The notes beneath the pieces were generated by a model. It saw only the letters and a program-made list of their open reading frames with translations. It did no database searches and was not told the DNA's origin. A program made the position numbers and the translations under genes. Of a DNA stretch of 64,000 nucleotides, positions 57,205 to 64,000 are shown in pieces (within the stretch, counting starts at the first letter, position 1; each line of letters opens with the position of its first letter). Origin of the DNA: Geoanaerobacter sp964528055 (GTDB lineage Bacteria > Desulfobacterota > Desulfuromonadia > Geobacterales > DSM-12255); NCBI GenBank assembly GCA_964528055.1, contig CAZGQM010000001.1, forward strand, positions 62,001-126,000. The letters run 5' to 3'.

Positions 57205-57719
57205 CGACCGAGCTCCTGCATCTCTTCCATAGCGCGGCGATACTTGCGCCTGAAAATCTCTCGCTTAAGAGGAGAGATATGGTCAATAAAGAGAATGCCG
57301 TCCAGGTGGTCGATCTCGTGCTGGAAAGCGATTGCAAGGAGATCGTCGGCCTTCCAGGTGACCTCCTCTCCGTCAAGGTTGAGCCCTTTTACCACCACCC
57401 TGGCGTGACGTCTGACATTTGCCGCGTAACTGGGTACTGAGAGGCACCCCTCTTCCTCGTACGACTCTCCATCGGCATGAACTATCACCGGGTTGATAGC
57501 GACTATCAGTTCCGGCGCTTCGTCTTTGCACGATATGTCAATGACGATGATCCGCTGGTGAACACCGATCTGCGGCGCTGCCAGTCCAACGCCCGGTGCG
57601 GCGTACATGGTTTCAGCCATGTCGCGGAGCAGTTCGCGGGTCTTGTCGTTGATAACGGTAACCGGATGCGACTTCTTTTTTAACTCCGGATCTGGAAAGG
57701 TTAGGATTGTATGTACCAT
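57201..57719 (-). CDS. def: Peptide deformylase
   Basis: 172 residues. Removes the N-formyl group of nascent proteins. All three metal motifs are intact: GVGLAAPQ, EEGCLSVP and QHEIDHLDG. Start ATG 57719 (MVHTILTFPDPELKKKS), with ACGGAG just upstream; the open frame further upstream is not conserved. Shares its upstream region with the divergent tetR gene. Confidence 0.97.
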   Translation of the reverse strand: MVHTILTFPDPELKKKSHPVTVINDKTRELLRDMAETMYAAPGVGLAAPQIGVHQRIIVIDISCKDEAPELIVAINPVIVHADGESYEEEGCLSVPSYAANVRRHARVVVKGLNLDGEEVTWKADDLLAIAFQHEIDHLDGILFIDHISPLKREIFRRKYRRAMEEMQELGR

Positions 57720-57749
57720 CTGCTCCGTTGCTCCCTTAGTAATTGGGAC

Positions 57750-57779
57750 ACTATACCCAATTTGCTTGGGGAAATGCAA
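57750..57779 (-). promoter_or_regulatory. Putative sigma70 promoter of def-fmt-DUF116
   Basis: Minus-strand TTGCAT (57779-57774), an 18-base spacer and TATAGT (57755-57750), about 30 bases before the def ATG. The -10 is good, the -35 weak. Confidence 0.5.
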
Positions 57780-57803
57780 ATCCTTCCTTTCCCGGGGCAA
57801 TAC

Positions 57804-57866
57804 TTACCGGAAGGTAAAATACGCTTGACATCTGATGCGGGTTTTTGTACTTACCGGTAGGTAAGT
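57804..57866 (+). promoter_or_regulatory. Two TetR operators flanking and overlapping the tetR promoter
   Basis: TTACC-GGAA-GGTAA (57804-57817) and ACTTACC-GGTA-GGTAAGT (57849-57866) share the TTACC-N4-GGTAA core. Between them is TTGACA (57825-57830), with a -10 TACTTA (57848-57853) after 17 bases that lies inside the second box. This is the layout of autorepression. Confidence 0.75.
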
Positions 57867-57883
57867 GCGGCGAGGGAGAGTGT

Positions 57884-58501
57884 ATGACAGAACAACATGT
57901 ACCGGTGCAACCGGAATTCACAACAGTGCGGGATCGGCTCTTGGCAGCGGCGTTACAGCTGTTCACCCGCAAAGGCTATGCAGCTACCACCGTCAGAGAG
58001 ATTGTCGACGCTGCCGGTGTGACCAAGCCGGTGCTCTACTACTATTTCGGTAGCAAGGGGGGGCTCTATCTGGAGTTAATGAACTCCTCCCACGCTATAC
58101 TTGAACGTATCATTGCTGAGATCATAGCAACTCCGGGAAGTTCAAGGGACAGAATCATACGTTTCTGTACCGGGGTATTTGACGGCTCCTTGGAGTGTAT
58201 AGAGGTGGTGCGGTTGATATATTCAATTTACTTCGGTCCTCCTCAGGGTGCACCCCCCTTTTCACATGATCAGCTCTTCGACCGATTGTTGGAGATCCTG
58301 GAGGTTTTGGTCTGTGAAGGAGTATCTAGCGGTGAACTACAAAAGGTCAACGAAAGAGACGCAACCTGGGCGATTGTTGGAGGACTGATAGTAGTTCTTG
58401 AAGAACAGCTATGCCATACTCCGCCGCGTATCGGAAGAGAGGGGCTGGTGAGAATGCTTAATCTTATGTTCAGCGGAATCGGGCAAGGAGAAGATAAATG
58501 A
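57884..58501 (+). CDS. TetR-family repressor of the RND efflux operon
   Basis: 205 residues. N-terminal TetR helix-turn-helix (RDRLLAAALQLFTRKGYAATTVREIVDAAGVTKPVLYYYFGSKGGLYLEL), C-terminal helical ligand-binding domain with two Cys. ATG 57884 behind CGAGGGAGAG. Its stop overlaps the membrane fusion protein start (ATGA), so it belongs to the operon it probably represses. Confidence 0.92.
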   Translation: MTEQHVPVQPEFTTVRDRLLAAALQLFTRKGYAATTVREIVDAAGVTKPVLYYYFGSKGGLYLELMNSSHAILERIIAEIIATPGSSRDRIIRFCTGVFDGSLECIEVVRLIYSIYFGPPQGAPPFSHDQLFDRLLEILEVLVCEGVSSGELQKVNERDATWAIVGGLIVVLEEQLCHTPPRIGREGLVRMLNLMFSGIGQGEDK

Positions 58502-59652
58502 AGAGATTGCGGCTTGTATTGCTCGCCAGCGGGCTTCTCGTAACACTACTTACCGCCTGTTCGCAGAACAGTGAAGCGAAAAAACCTAAAACCGCTCAGA
58601 AGCCTCCGGTTGCGGTGGATCTGGCAACAGCAACTTCTCAGGAACTCAACGAAGGGATCGAGGTTACCGGCAGCCTAGAACCGAAGTATTACGCCGATGT
58701 AAAGACTCAGATCCCTGGCCTTATCAAACAGGTCTACGTTACCGAGTGGGTACGGGTACGCAAGGGGCAGCCCCTGGCAAAGATCGATGTTGCAGAGAGC
58801 GAGGCTTTGGTCAAAAAAACAGAGGCTGGGATAGAATCTGCCAGGGCAGGCCTCGCAGAGGCCCAGGTTGCGGTAACCCGTGCAGATCGCGAGCTGGTGA
58901 GGGTTCTAAAGCTCAAAGAGTCCGGACTTGCCACCCAACAGTCTGTGGATGACACCCGAACCGAGGCTGAAGCAGCAAAGGCCAGAATGCAGGCTGCACG
59001 AGCCCAGATTCGTGTGGCTGAAGAGGAGGGGCACCAGGCAAGGGCGCGCCAGGCAAAGGGGGTGGTCAGTTCGCCGCTCGACGGTGTCGTTGCCCTGCGT
59101 GACGTGAATGTGGGGGATCTTGCAAGCGATGCCGCTGCCGGCAAGCCGATATTCCGAATCGTGGACAACAGGCTGCTCAACATGACGGTTACGGTTCCAT
59201 CTACTGATTCGGCCCGTGTCAAGGTTGGACAACCACTGGAGTTTACCGTTGACTCACTTTTGGGGAAATCCTTTAGAGGGAGGGTGATGTTCATCAATCC
59301 CGAGCTCAGTCAGACCGACCGCTCCCTCAAGGTAATTGCCGAGGTAAGGAATCTGCCTGAGGTGCTGAAGGGGGGGCTTTTTGTCAAAGGGCGGATTATC
59401 ACCGGAAGCCGGAGTAATGTCATTCTGCTCCCCCGTCAGGCAATCTCCGGGTATGACACTGTCAACAGGAAAGGGACGGTATTCGTTCTCGATGGCAGTC
59501 TGGTCCGGGCGCGTCAAGTAACGACCGGCACGGTTAGCGGAGATCTGGTAGAGATTGCATCAGGGGTCAAGGGAGGAGAGAAGTATGTTGCGCGTGGTGG
59601 GTTCAATCTGAAGGACGGCGACCGGGTGGCTGTTGCATCGGAGAGGAAATAG
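58498..59652 (+). CDS. RND efflux membrane fusion lipoprotein (HlyD/AcrA type)
   Basis: 384 residues. Lipoprotein signal with lipobox LTAC (Cys21). Two barrel-sandwich (lipoyl) halves (EVTGSLEPKYYADVKTQIPGLIKQVYV and VVSSPLDGVVALRDVNVGDLASD) flank an alpha hairpin coiled coil (about 98-175). A beta-barrel domain (MTVTVPSTDSARVKVGQPLEFTVD) and membrane-proximal domain follow. Periplasmic adaptor connecting the RND pump to the outer-membrane channel. Confidence 0.93.
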   Translation: MKRLRLVLLASGLLVTLLTACSQNSEAKKPKTAQKPPVAVDLATATSQELNEGIEVTGSLEPKYYADVKTQIPGLIKQVYVTEWVRVRKGQPLAKIDVAESEALVKKTEAGIESARAGLAEAQVAVTRADRELVRVLKLKESGLATQQSVDDTRTEAEAAKARMQAARAQIRVAEEEGHQARARQAKGVVSSPLDGVVALRDVNVGDLASDAAAGKPIFRIVDNRLLNMTVTVPSTDSARVKVGQPLEFTVDSLLGKSFRGRVMFINPELSQTDRSLKVIAEVRNLPEVLKGGLFVKGRIITGSRSNVILLPRQAISGYDTVNRKGTVFVLDGSLVRARQVTTGTVSGDLVEIASGVKGGEKYVARGGFNLKDGDRVAVASERK

Positions 59653-59654
59653 GG

Positions 59655-59855
59655 ATGAAAATAGATACCGAGTACATCAAGCTGGACAGTTTTCTCAAGG
59701 CGATTAACGCAATGGCAAGCGGTGGAGAGGCAAAACAGGCAATTCAGGAGGGTTTTGTCCGGGTCAATGGCGAGGTCGAGAAGAGGCGGGGGCGCAAGCT
59801 CCGACCCGGGGACCGGGTTGATGTAGCAGGAGGCGTGACCGCCATTGTTGAATAA
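59655..59855 (+). CDS. Small S4-domain RNA-binding protein (YbcJ-like)
   Basis: 66 residues, essentially one S4 domain: KLDSFLKAINAMASGGEAKQAIQEGFVRVNGEVEKRRGRKLRPGDRVDV. Such short proteins (YbcJ, YaaA/RlbA-like) bind structured RNA, probably rRNA. It sits two bases behind the fusion protein and ahead of the pump gene, an odd place for an RNA-binding protein. Confidence 0.88.
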   Translation: MKIDTEYIKLDSFLKAINAMASGGEAKQAIQEGFVRVNGEVEKRRGRKLRPGDRVDVAGGVTAIVE

Positions 59856-59878
59856 ACATATTCTGTGAGGGGTAGCCC

Positions 59879-60316
59879 ATGAGTAATATTTTGCTTGTTT
59901 TCGTTATGTTTTGCGGCGGCATGGCAGTTGCCATTCAGCCCTCCATAAATGCCCGTCTTGCGCAGAAGGTCGGAGCTTTCGAGAGCTCGTTCATCTCCTT
60001 TGCGGTCGGGACCCTTGCAATGCTTGCCGTGGTGCTGTTAACAAGTCGCGGCTCTCTCCGGGCAGTCGGTGGAGCATCATGGTGGGAGCTGAGTGGCGGA
60101 CTTCTTGGGGCTTTTTTTGTCACACTGACCATAATAGCTGTCCCGCGTATCGGAACCACATCGGTCATGGCCGGAGTGATTGCCGGACAGCTTGTAACAG
60201 GGGTCATCCTTGACCATTTCGGGCTTTTTGGCTTAAGGCAGGTTCCAATGGAGCCAAAGCGGCTCTTCGGCATGATCTTGCTGGCAGCAGGTGCCGCATT
60301 GGTGCTCAGAAAATGA
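59879..60316 (+). CDS. DMT-superfamily membrane protein, DUF606/YdcZ-like
   Basis: 145 residues with five hydrophobic segments. VFVMFCGGMAVAIQPSINARLAQKVGAFESSFISFAVGTLAMLAV and GGLLGAFFVTLTIIAVPRIGTTSVMAGVIAGQLVTGVILDHFGLFG match the DUF606 (EamA-like, half-size) family. A 5-helix half-transporter probably works as a dimer. Substrate unknown. Starts behind GAGGGG. Confidence 0.85.
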   Translation: MSNILLVFVMFCGGMAVAIQPSINARLAQKVGAFESSFISFAVGTLAMLAVVLLTSRGSLRAVGGASWWELSGGLLGAFFVTLTIIAVPRIGTTSVMAGVIAGQLVTGVILDHFGLFGLRQVPMEPKRLFGMILLAAGAALVLRK

Positions 60317-60370
60317 CGCCGCATACCGTCCGACTCCAATTCCAGACCAAGGTAAAGGTAAAGGAACCAC

Positions 60371-63300
60371 ATGATACTCTCGGATCTCTCAATCAAACGA
60401 CCTGTCTTTGCCTCAGTGATGATGCTGGCCCTCGTCACACTCGGACTGTTTTCATATAAACGCCTGGCTGTCGAGATGTTCCCTAACGTGGAGTTCCCCC
60501 TGGTTTCGGTGGTAACCGTTTTCTCCGGCGCCTCACCCGAAACGGTTGAACGGGAGGTTTCAAAACGGATCGAAGAGTCAGTCAACCAGATCGCCGGCGT
60601 GAAGCATGTATTCTCTACCTCCCGCGAGGGGGTATCAACGGTGACGGTCCAGTTCCAGCTTGAAGAGAAGGTTAACGACTGCGCGCAGGAGGTTCGCGCA
60701 AAGATCGGTTCCATCCGCGGTACTCTCCCTACCGGCATTGAGGAGCCGATTATCCAGAAGCTTGATTTCAACGCGGCGCCGGTTGCAGCACTGGCGGTGC
60801 AGTCGAGCAGCCTCTCCCCTCGGGAACTGACGATGCTGGTGGAAAAGAAGATCAAGAAGCGTTTCGAGAGCGTCTCCGGTGTCGGCAAGGTGGAGATGGT
60901 AGGGGGGCAGAAAAGAGAGATCAACGTCGATCTCGACCCGGCTAAGCTTGACAGCCTGGGGCTCGGAGTAAATGATGTTGTTAATGGCATACGCTCCGAG
61001 AATACCAATACTCCGCTGGGGCGTTTGACAAGGGGAAATGCCGAGTACCCTATGAGAATTGACGGCAAGCCTGACCGGGCAGATGACTACCGGATGATGT
61101 CTATTGCCGTGCGCGGTGGGCGCGCCATAACCCTTGGGGAGGTTTCCAAGGTAAGTGACGGGGTCGAGGAAAAGCGGAAGTTGGCGCTGGTGAATGGTCT
61201 TCCGGCCATCGGCCTTGATATCTACAAGCAGTCCGGCGGTAACGAGGTGGAATTGGTCGATACGGTGAAGAAGCTGATGGCAAGGGTGCAGAAGGAGCTG
61301 CCGCCGGGGGTTACTCTCACCATGGTACGCGACGGAACCATAATGACACGCGAATCCTTGGCCGACGTCAAAGAGACTCTCATTATCGGCGGGATACTGA
61401 CGATCCTGATCGTCTTCTGCTTTATCAACTCCTGGCGCTCCACGGTAATCACCGGCGTGACCCTGCCGATCTCGGTCATCTCCTCCTTCATCGTTATGAA
61501 TTCCCTCGGGATGACCCTGAACGTCATGACGCTCATGGCGCTTTCTCTCGCGATCGGAATGCTTATCGACGACGCCATAGTGGTGCGCGAGAACATCGTA
61601 CGCCACCTGGAGATGGGTAAGGACCATATGGAGGCTTCCCGCTTCGGTACTTCCGAGATCGGCCTGGCGGTTTTTGCTACATCCATGTCTATCATTGCGG
61701 TATTCATTCCGGTCGCGTTCATGAAGGGTATCGTAGGTCGATTCTTCTACCAGTTCGGGATCAGCGTGGCTTTTGCGGTACTGGTCTCGCTCTTCGTATC
61801 CTTTACCCTCGACCCGATGCTCTCCTCCCGCTGGCATGACCCTTCAATACATCTGCAGGGTAAGAGGCGGGGGCTGGCTAAGTTGCTCGAGATCTTTAAC
61901 AGCTGGTTCGACCTGACAGCGGACAAGTATCGGCGGGTCATCGGCTGGGGGCTTGATCATCGGAAAAGCGTCATGGCGTCGGCACTCGTCGCCTTTATTG
62001 TCGGGATTATGATATTCGGCAGCTTGGAATCATCATTCATGGCTCCGGAAGACAAGGGGGAGTTCCAGGTATCGTTCAAGACCGCACCCGATGCCTCTAT
62101 GTCAGAGACAGAGAACCGTATGAATGCCGCATTGGCGGCGGTAAAAGGTATTCAGGAGATCGACCACACCTACTCTACCATTGGCGCCGGAGACAGCGGA
62201 ACGGTGCGCGATGCCCTTCTCTATATCAAGCTGAAGGATCGCAAAGAGCGTACAAGGAATCAGTTTGAGTTGCAGCGTGAAGTGCGGCAGAGGTTTACGA
62301 AGATTGCCGGAATAACGTTCTCTATTGAGGAGGTGGGACAGATAGGCGGTTCACAGAAGCCTCTTAACGTGAACCTGAAGGGGGACGACCTGAATACCCT
62401 GAAACTTCTGGGGCTCAAACTCAAGGAGGAGCTGTACACGGTTCCCGGTATTGTGGATCTCTCCGTTACCCTGGAACATGATATCCCCGAATACCGACTG
62501 CGGGTTGACAGGGAGAAGGCCCTCTCTGCCGGTGTAACAACCAACGACATCGTCGGCACTCTGAGCAGGATGGTAGGGGGGGAGGCGATCAGCACCTACG
62601 AGGACGAGGATGGAGACGCGGTGGATGTTCGGGTGAGGCTTCCCCAGGAGTTGCGACATAATCCCGGCCAGGTTGCTGACCTGAAGGTCTCCGTAAAGGA
62701 TGCCGGTGGAGGGATCAAACTGGTACCGATCGCTACTCTTGTCAGCACGCGGGTTGCCGCCAGCCCGACAGAGGTCAACCGACGTGACCTGGCGAGGCAG
62801 GTCACAGTCAGCGCCAATCTTGATAACCTTCCGATCGGGACAGCTGCAAAGCATGTGGAGGCAGCCTCCAAGAGAATCAACATGCCGCCCGGCTACTCCA
62901 TCAACCTGTCTGGCGAAGCCGAGGATATGGCAGAATCGTTCGGTTATATGGGAGAATCTCTGCTTCTGGCAGTTATATTCGTGTTCCTGATCCTGGCCGC
63001 GCAGTTCGAGTCGTTCTTTGAGCCGTTCGCCATCATGCTTTCACTCCCTCTCTCCATTGTCGGCATGGCCGGCATGCTGAAGATTACCGGCGACACGATC
63101 AACATCATGTCACTCATTGGCCTTATCATGTTGATGGGGCTGGTTACAAAAAATGCCATCCTCCTGGTGGATTACGCAAAGGTTCTACAGAAACGTGACG
63201 GAATGCCGCGCCGCGATGCCGTGATCCTTGCCGGCAGGACGCGGCTGCGGCCTATTGTCATGACCACCCTTGCCATGATATTCGGCATGATGCCGCTCTT

Positions 63301-63481
63301 TCTCGGCCTCGGAGCAGGGGGTGAGGGGCGTGCCCCCATGGCACGTGCCGTGATCGGCGGCCTGCTCACCTCTACCGTGCTCACGCTGCTGGTGGTGCCG
63401 GTGATGTACACCTGCATGGATGACCTAGGCAGTTGGCTGCGACGGAAGTGGAAAGGTAAGGTAACCCACAATGAGATATAG
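60371..63481 (+). CDS. RND multidrug efflux permease (AcrB/HAE1-type)
   Basis: 1036 residues, 12 membrane helices in two repeats with large periplasmic loops. N-terminal SDLSIKRPVFASVMMLALVTLGLFSYKRLAVEMFPNVEFPLVSV, and the proton-relay Asp pair in LAIGMLIDDAIVVREN (fourth helix). The C-terminal GLVTKNAILLVDYAK and GLGAGGEGRAPMARAVIGGLLTSTVLTLLVVPVMYT. Proton-driven export of drugs or lipophiles with the adaptor and the TolC-like gene that follows. Starts behind AAGGA. Confidence 0.95.
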   Translation: MILSDLSIKRPVFASVMMLALVTLGLFSYKRLAVEMFPNVEFPLVSVVTVFSGASPETVEREVSKRIEESVNQIAGVKHVFSTSREGVSTVTVQFQLEEKVNDCAQEVRAKIGSIRGTLPTGIEEPIIQKLDFNAAPVAALAVQSSSLSPRELTMLVEKKIKKRFESVSGVGKVEMVGGQKREINVDLDPAKLDSLGLGVNDVVNGIRSENTNTPLGRLTRGNAEYPMRIDGKPDRADDYRMMSIAVRGGRAITLGEVSKVSDGVEEKRKLALVNGLPAIGLDIYKQSGGNEVELVDTVKKLMARVQKELPPGVTLTMVRDGTIMTRESLADVKETLIIGGILTILIVFCFINSWRSTVITGVTLPISVISSFIVMNSLGMTLNVMTLMALSLAIGMLIDDAIVVRENIVRHLEMGKDHMEASRFGTSEIGLAVFATSMSIIAVFIPVAFMKGIVGRFFYQFGISVAFAVLVSLFVSFTLDPMLSSRWHDPSIHLQGKRRGLAKLLEIFNSWFDLTADKYRRVIGWGLDHRKSVMASALVAFIVGIMIFGSLESSFMAPEDKGEFQVSFKTAPDASMSETENRMNAALAAVKGIQEIDHTYSTIGAGDSGTVRDALLYIKLKDRKERTRNQFELQREVRQRFTKIAGITFSIEEVGQIGGSQKPLNVNLKGDDLNTLKLLGLKLKEELYTVPGIVDLSVTLEHDIPEYRLRVDREKALSAGVTTNDIVGTLSRMVGGEAISTYEDEDGDAVDVRVRLPQELRHNPGQVADLKVSVKDAGGGIKLVPIATLVSTRVAASPTEVNRRDLARQVTVSANLDNLPIGTAAKHVEAASKRINMPPGYSINLSGEAEDMAESFGYMGESLLLAVIFVFLILAAQFESFFEPFAIMLSLPLSIVGMAGMLKITGDTINIMSLIGLIMLMGLVTKNAILLVDYAKVLQKRDGMPRRDAVILAGRTRLRPIVMTTLAMIFGMMPLFLGLGAGGEGRAPMARAVIGGLLTSTVLTLLVVPVMYTCMDDLGSWLRRKWKGKVTHNEI

Positions 63482-64000
63482 TCCCGGCATCTCCGGTAAA
63501 GCGACACTAACCTGGAAGCAGACGATAGGTGCCATAGCGTTGGTATTGTTCTCAAGCTTCACTGTTTGCGCTGCCGAAACGCGCATTTTGACTCTGGAGC
63601 AGGCGCTCGCCATGGCCATGGAGAAGAATCGCGATATCGCCAAAGCCCGCGAGTATGGAAATTACGTGCAGGGGAGATACGTGGAGGAGCGCTCGGCGGC
63701 TCTACCGCAGCTTTCGCTCAATGGTTCAGCCGTAGTTTCAAGGGACGAGAGCCAGAGTCTGCTCGGGATGTCGCAGAGGCAGTACTCAAGAAACCTTGAT
63801 CTGACGCTTTCCCAGCCGTTGTACACCTGGGGAAAGGTCTCAGCTGCAATACGAGCCGCGGAAGTCGGCTTAAAGACTGCCGATGAACAGCTGCGCCTGT
63901 ACCGTCAGGCTGCACAAAGGGATGTTGCCACCGCCTTCTATAATGTCCTGCTTGCTAGGGAGTTGAACCGGTTTGCCCGACAGAACCTGGAGCAGAAGAG
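63471..64000 (+). CDS. TolC-family outer-membrane efflux channel, 3' partial
   Basis: The first 176 codons are present; the frame runs off the window. Signal peptide with cleavage near CAAET (about residue 36), then the OEP pattern: ILTLEQALAMAMEKNRDIAKA, the YTWGKVSAAIRAAEVGLKTADEQLRLYRQAAQRDVATAFYNVLLARELNRFAR helix of the alpha barrel. Overlaps the pump stop by 11 bases. Together with the adaptor and pump it completes a tripartite efflux system. Confidence 0.88.
   Translation, partial: MRYSPGISGKATLTWKQTIGAIALVLFSSFTVCAAETRILTLEQALAMAMEKNRDIAKAREYGNYVQGRYVEERSAALPQLSLNGSAVVSRDESQSLLGMSQRQYSRNLDLTLSQPLYTWGKVSAAIRAAEVGLKTADEQLRLYRQAAQRDVATAFYNVLLARELNRFARQNLEQK

Noticed and set aside
59935..61837. 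Minus-strand ORFs of 377 and 400 codons across the efflux region
   Set aside because: Shadows of the DUF606 and RND genes; composition is Ser/Thr- or His/Arg-rich with no domain.
1..64000. CRISPR arrays, prophage, insertion sequences, toxin-antitoxin or defence genes
   Set aside because: No spaced direct repeats, transposase, integrase, phage structural, or recognised defence gene was found.

Overview
The window looks like a chromosomal segment from a Geobacter-type bacterium (Desulfuromonadota/Geobacterales). That is an inference from gene content: a complete dcw (division and cell wall) cluster, a multiheme c-type cytochrome, PilT, PATAN-domain and HD-GYP signalling proteins, the TIGR04073 family, and strong AGGAGG-type ribosome sites. 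There is no prophage, insertion sequence, CRISPR array or plasmid gene; most of it reads as conserved chromosomal backbone.

Layout. 1-4.1 kb: the 3' part of rpoD (start outside the window), an intergenic palindromic repeat and a bidirectional terminator, then pilT and a PATAN-GAF gene on the minus strand. 4.3-11.5 kb: housekeeping genes (SpeE-like protein, rubredoxin, HNH nuclease, J-domain membrane protein, YbaK deacylase, sirtuin), a CAT-anticodon tRNA with a textbook promoter and terminator, a Nif3-like protein, a zinc-ribbon coiled-coil protein, RNase P RNA and two small genes. 11.7-29.9 kb: the dcw operon in order mraZ-rsmH-ftsL-ftsI-murE-murF-mraY-murD-ftsW-murG-murC-murB-ddl-ftsQ-(small FtsA-like ORF)-ftsA-ftsZ, mostly with overlapping starts and stops, one sigma70 promoter and MraZ-type direct repeats upstream. 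It makes UDP-MurNAc-pentapeptide and lipid II, polymerises septal peptidoglycan and builds the Z-ring.

30-45.7 kb: a B12-binding radical SAM protein, a triheme cytochrome, a pcnB - HEAT - HD-GYP gene set, a probable nitrosative-stress operon (YgbA-like plus ferredoxin), a peroxiredoxin, two tandem TIGR04073 proteins, a UvrD/PcrA helicase, a PilZ protein, a DedA-like membrane protein, an M16 protease and Hsp33. 46-57.7 kb: a hybrid histidine kinase, an RlhA-like U32 protein, two unknown genes, a membrane HD-GYP protein, a DAHP synthase with an elaborate leader, a DUF116 membrane protein, fmt and def. 57.8-64 kb: a TetR-controlled tripartite RND efflux operon, running off the end inside the TolC-like gene.

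The most interesting hidden signals are regulatory. The DAHP synthase leader encodes a 28-residue peptide packed with Phe, Tyr and Trp, followed by mutually exclusive antiterminator and terminator arms, a classical attenuator. A perfect 14-bp hairpin holds the start codon and part of the Shine-Dalgarno of a small exported protein. A CRP/FNR-type box sits about 41.5 bp from the inferred transcription start of an apparently leaderless ygbA-like gene. A small well-initiated ORF resembling the FtsA N-terminus lies directly before ftsA. None of these has been tested beyond reading the sequence.
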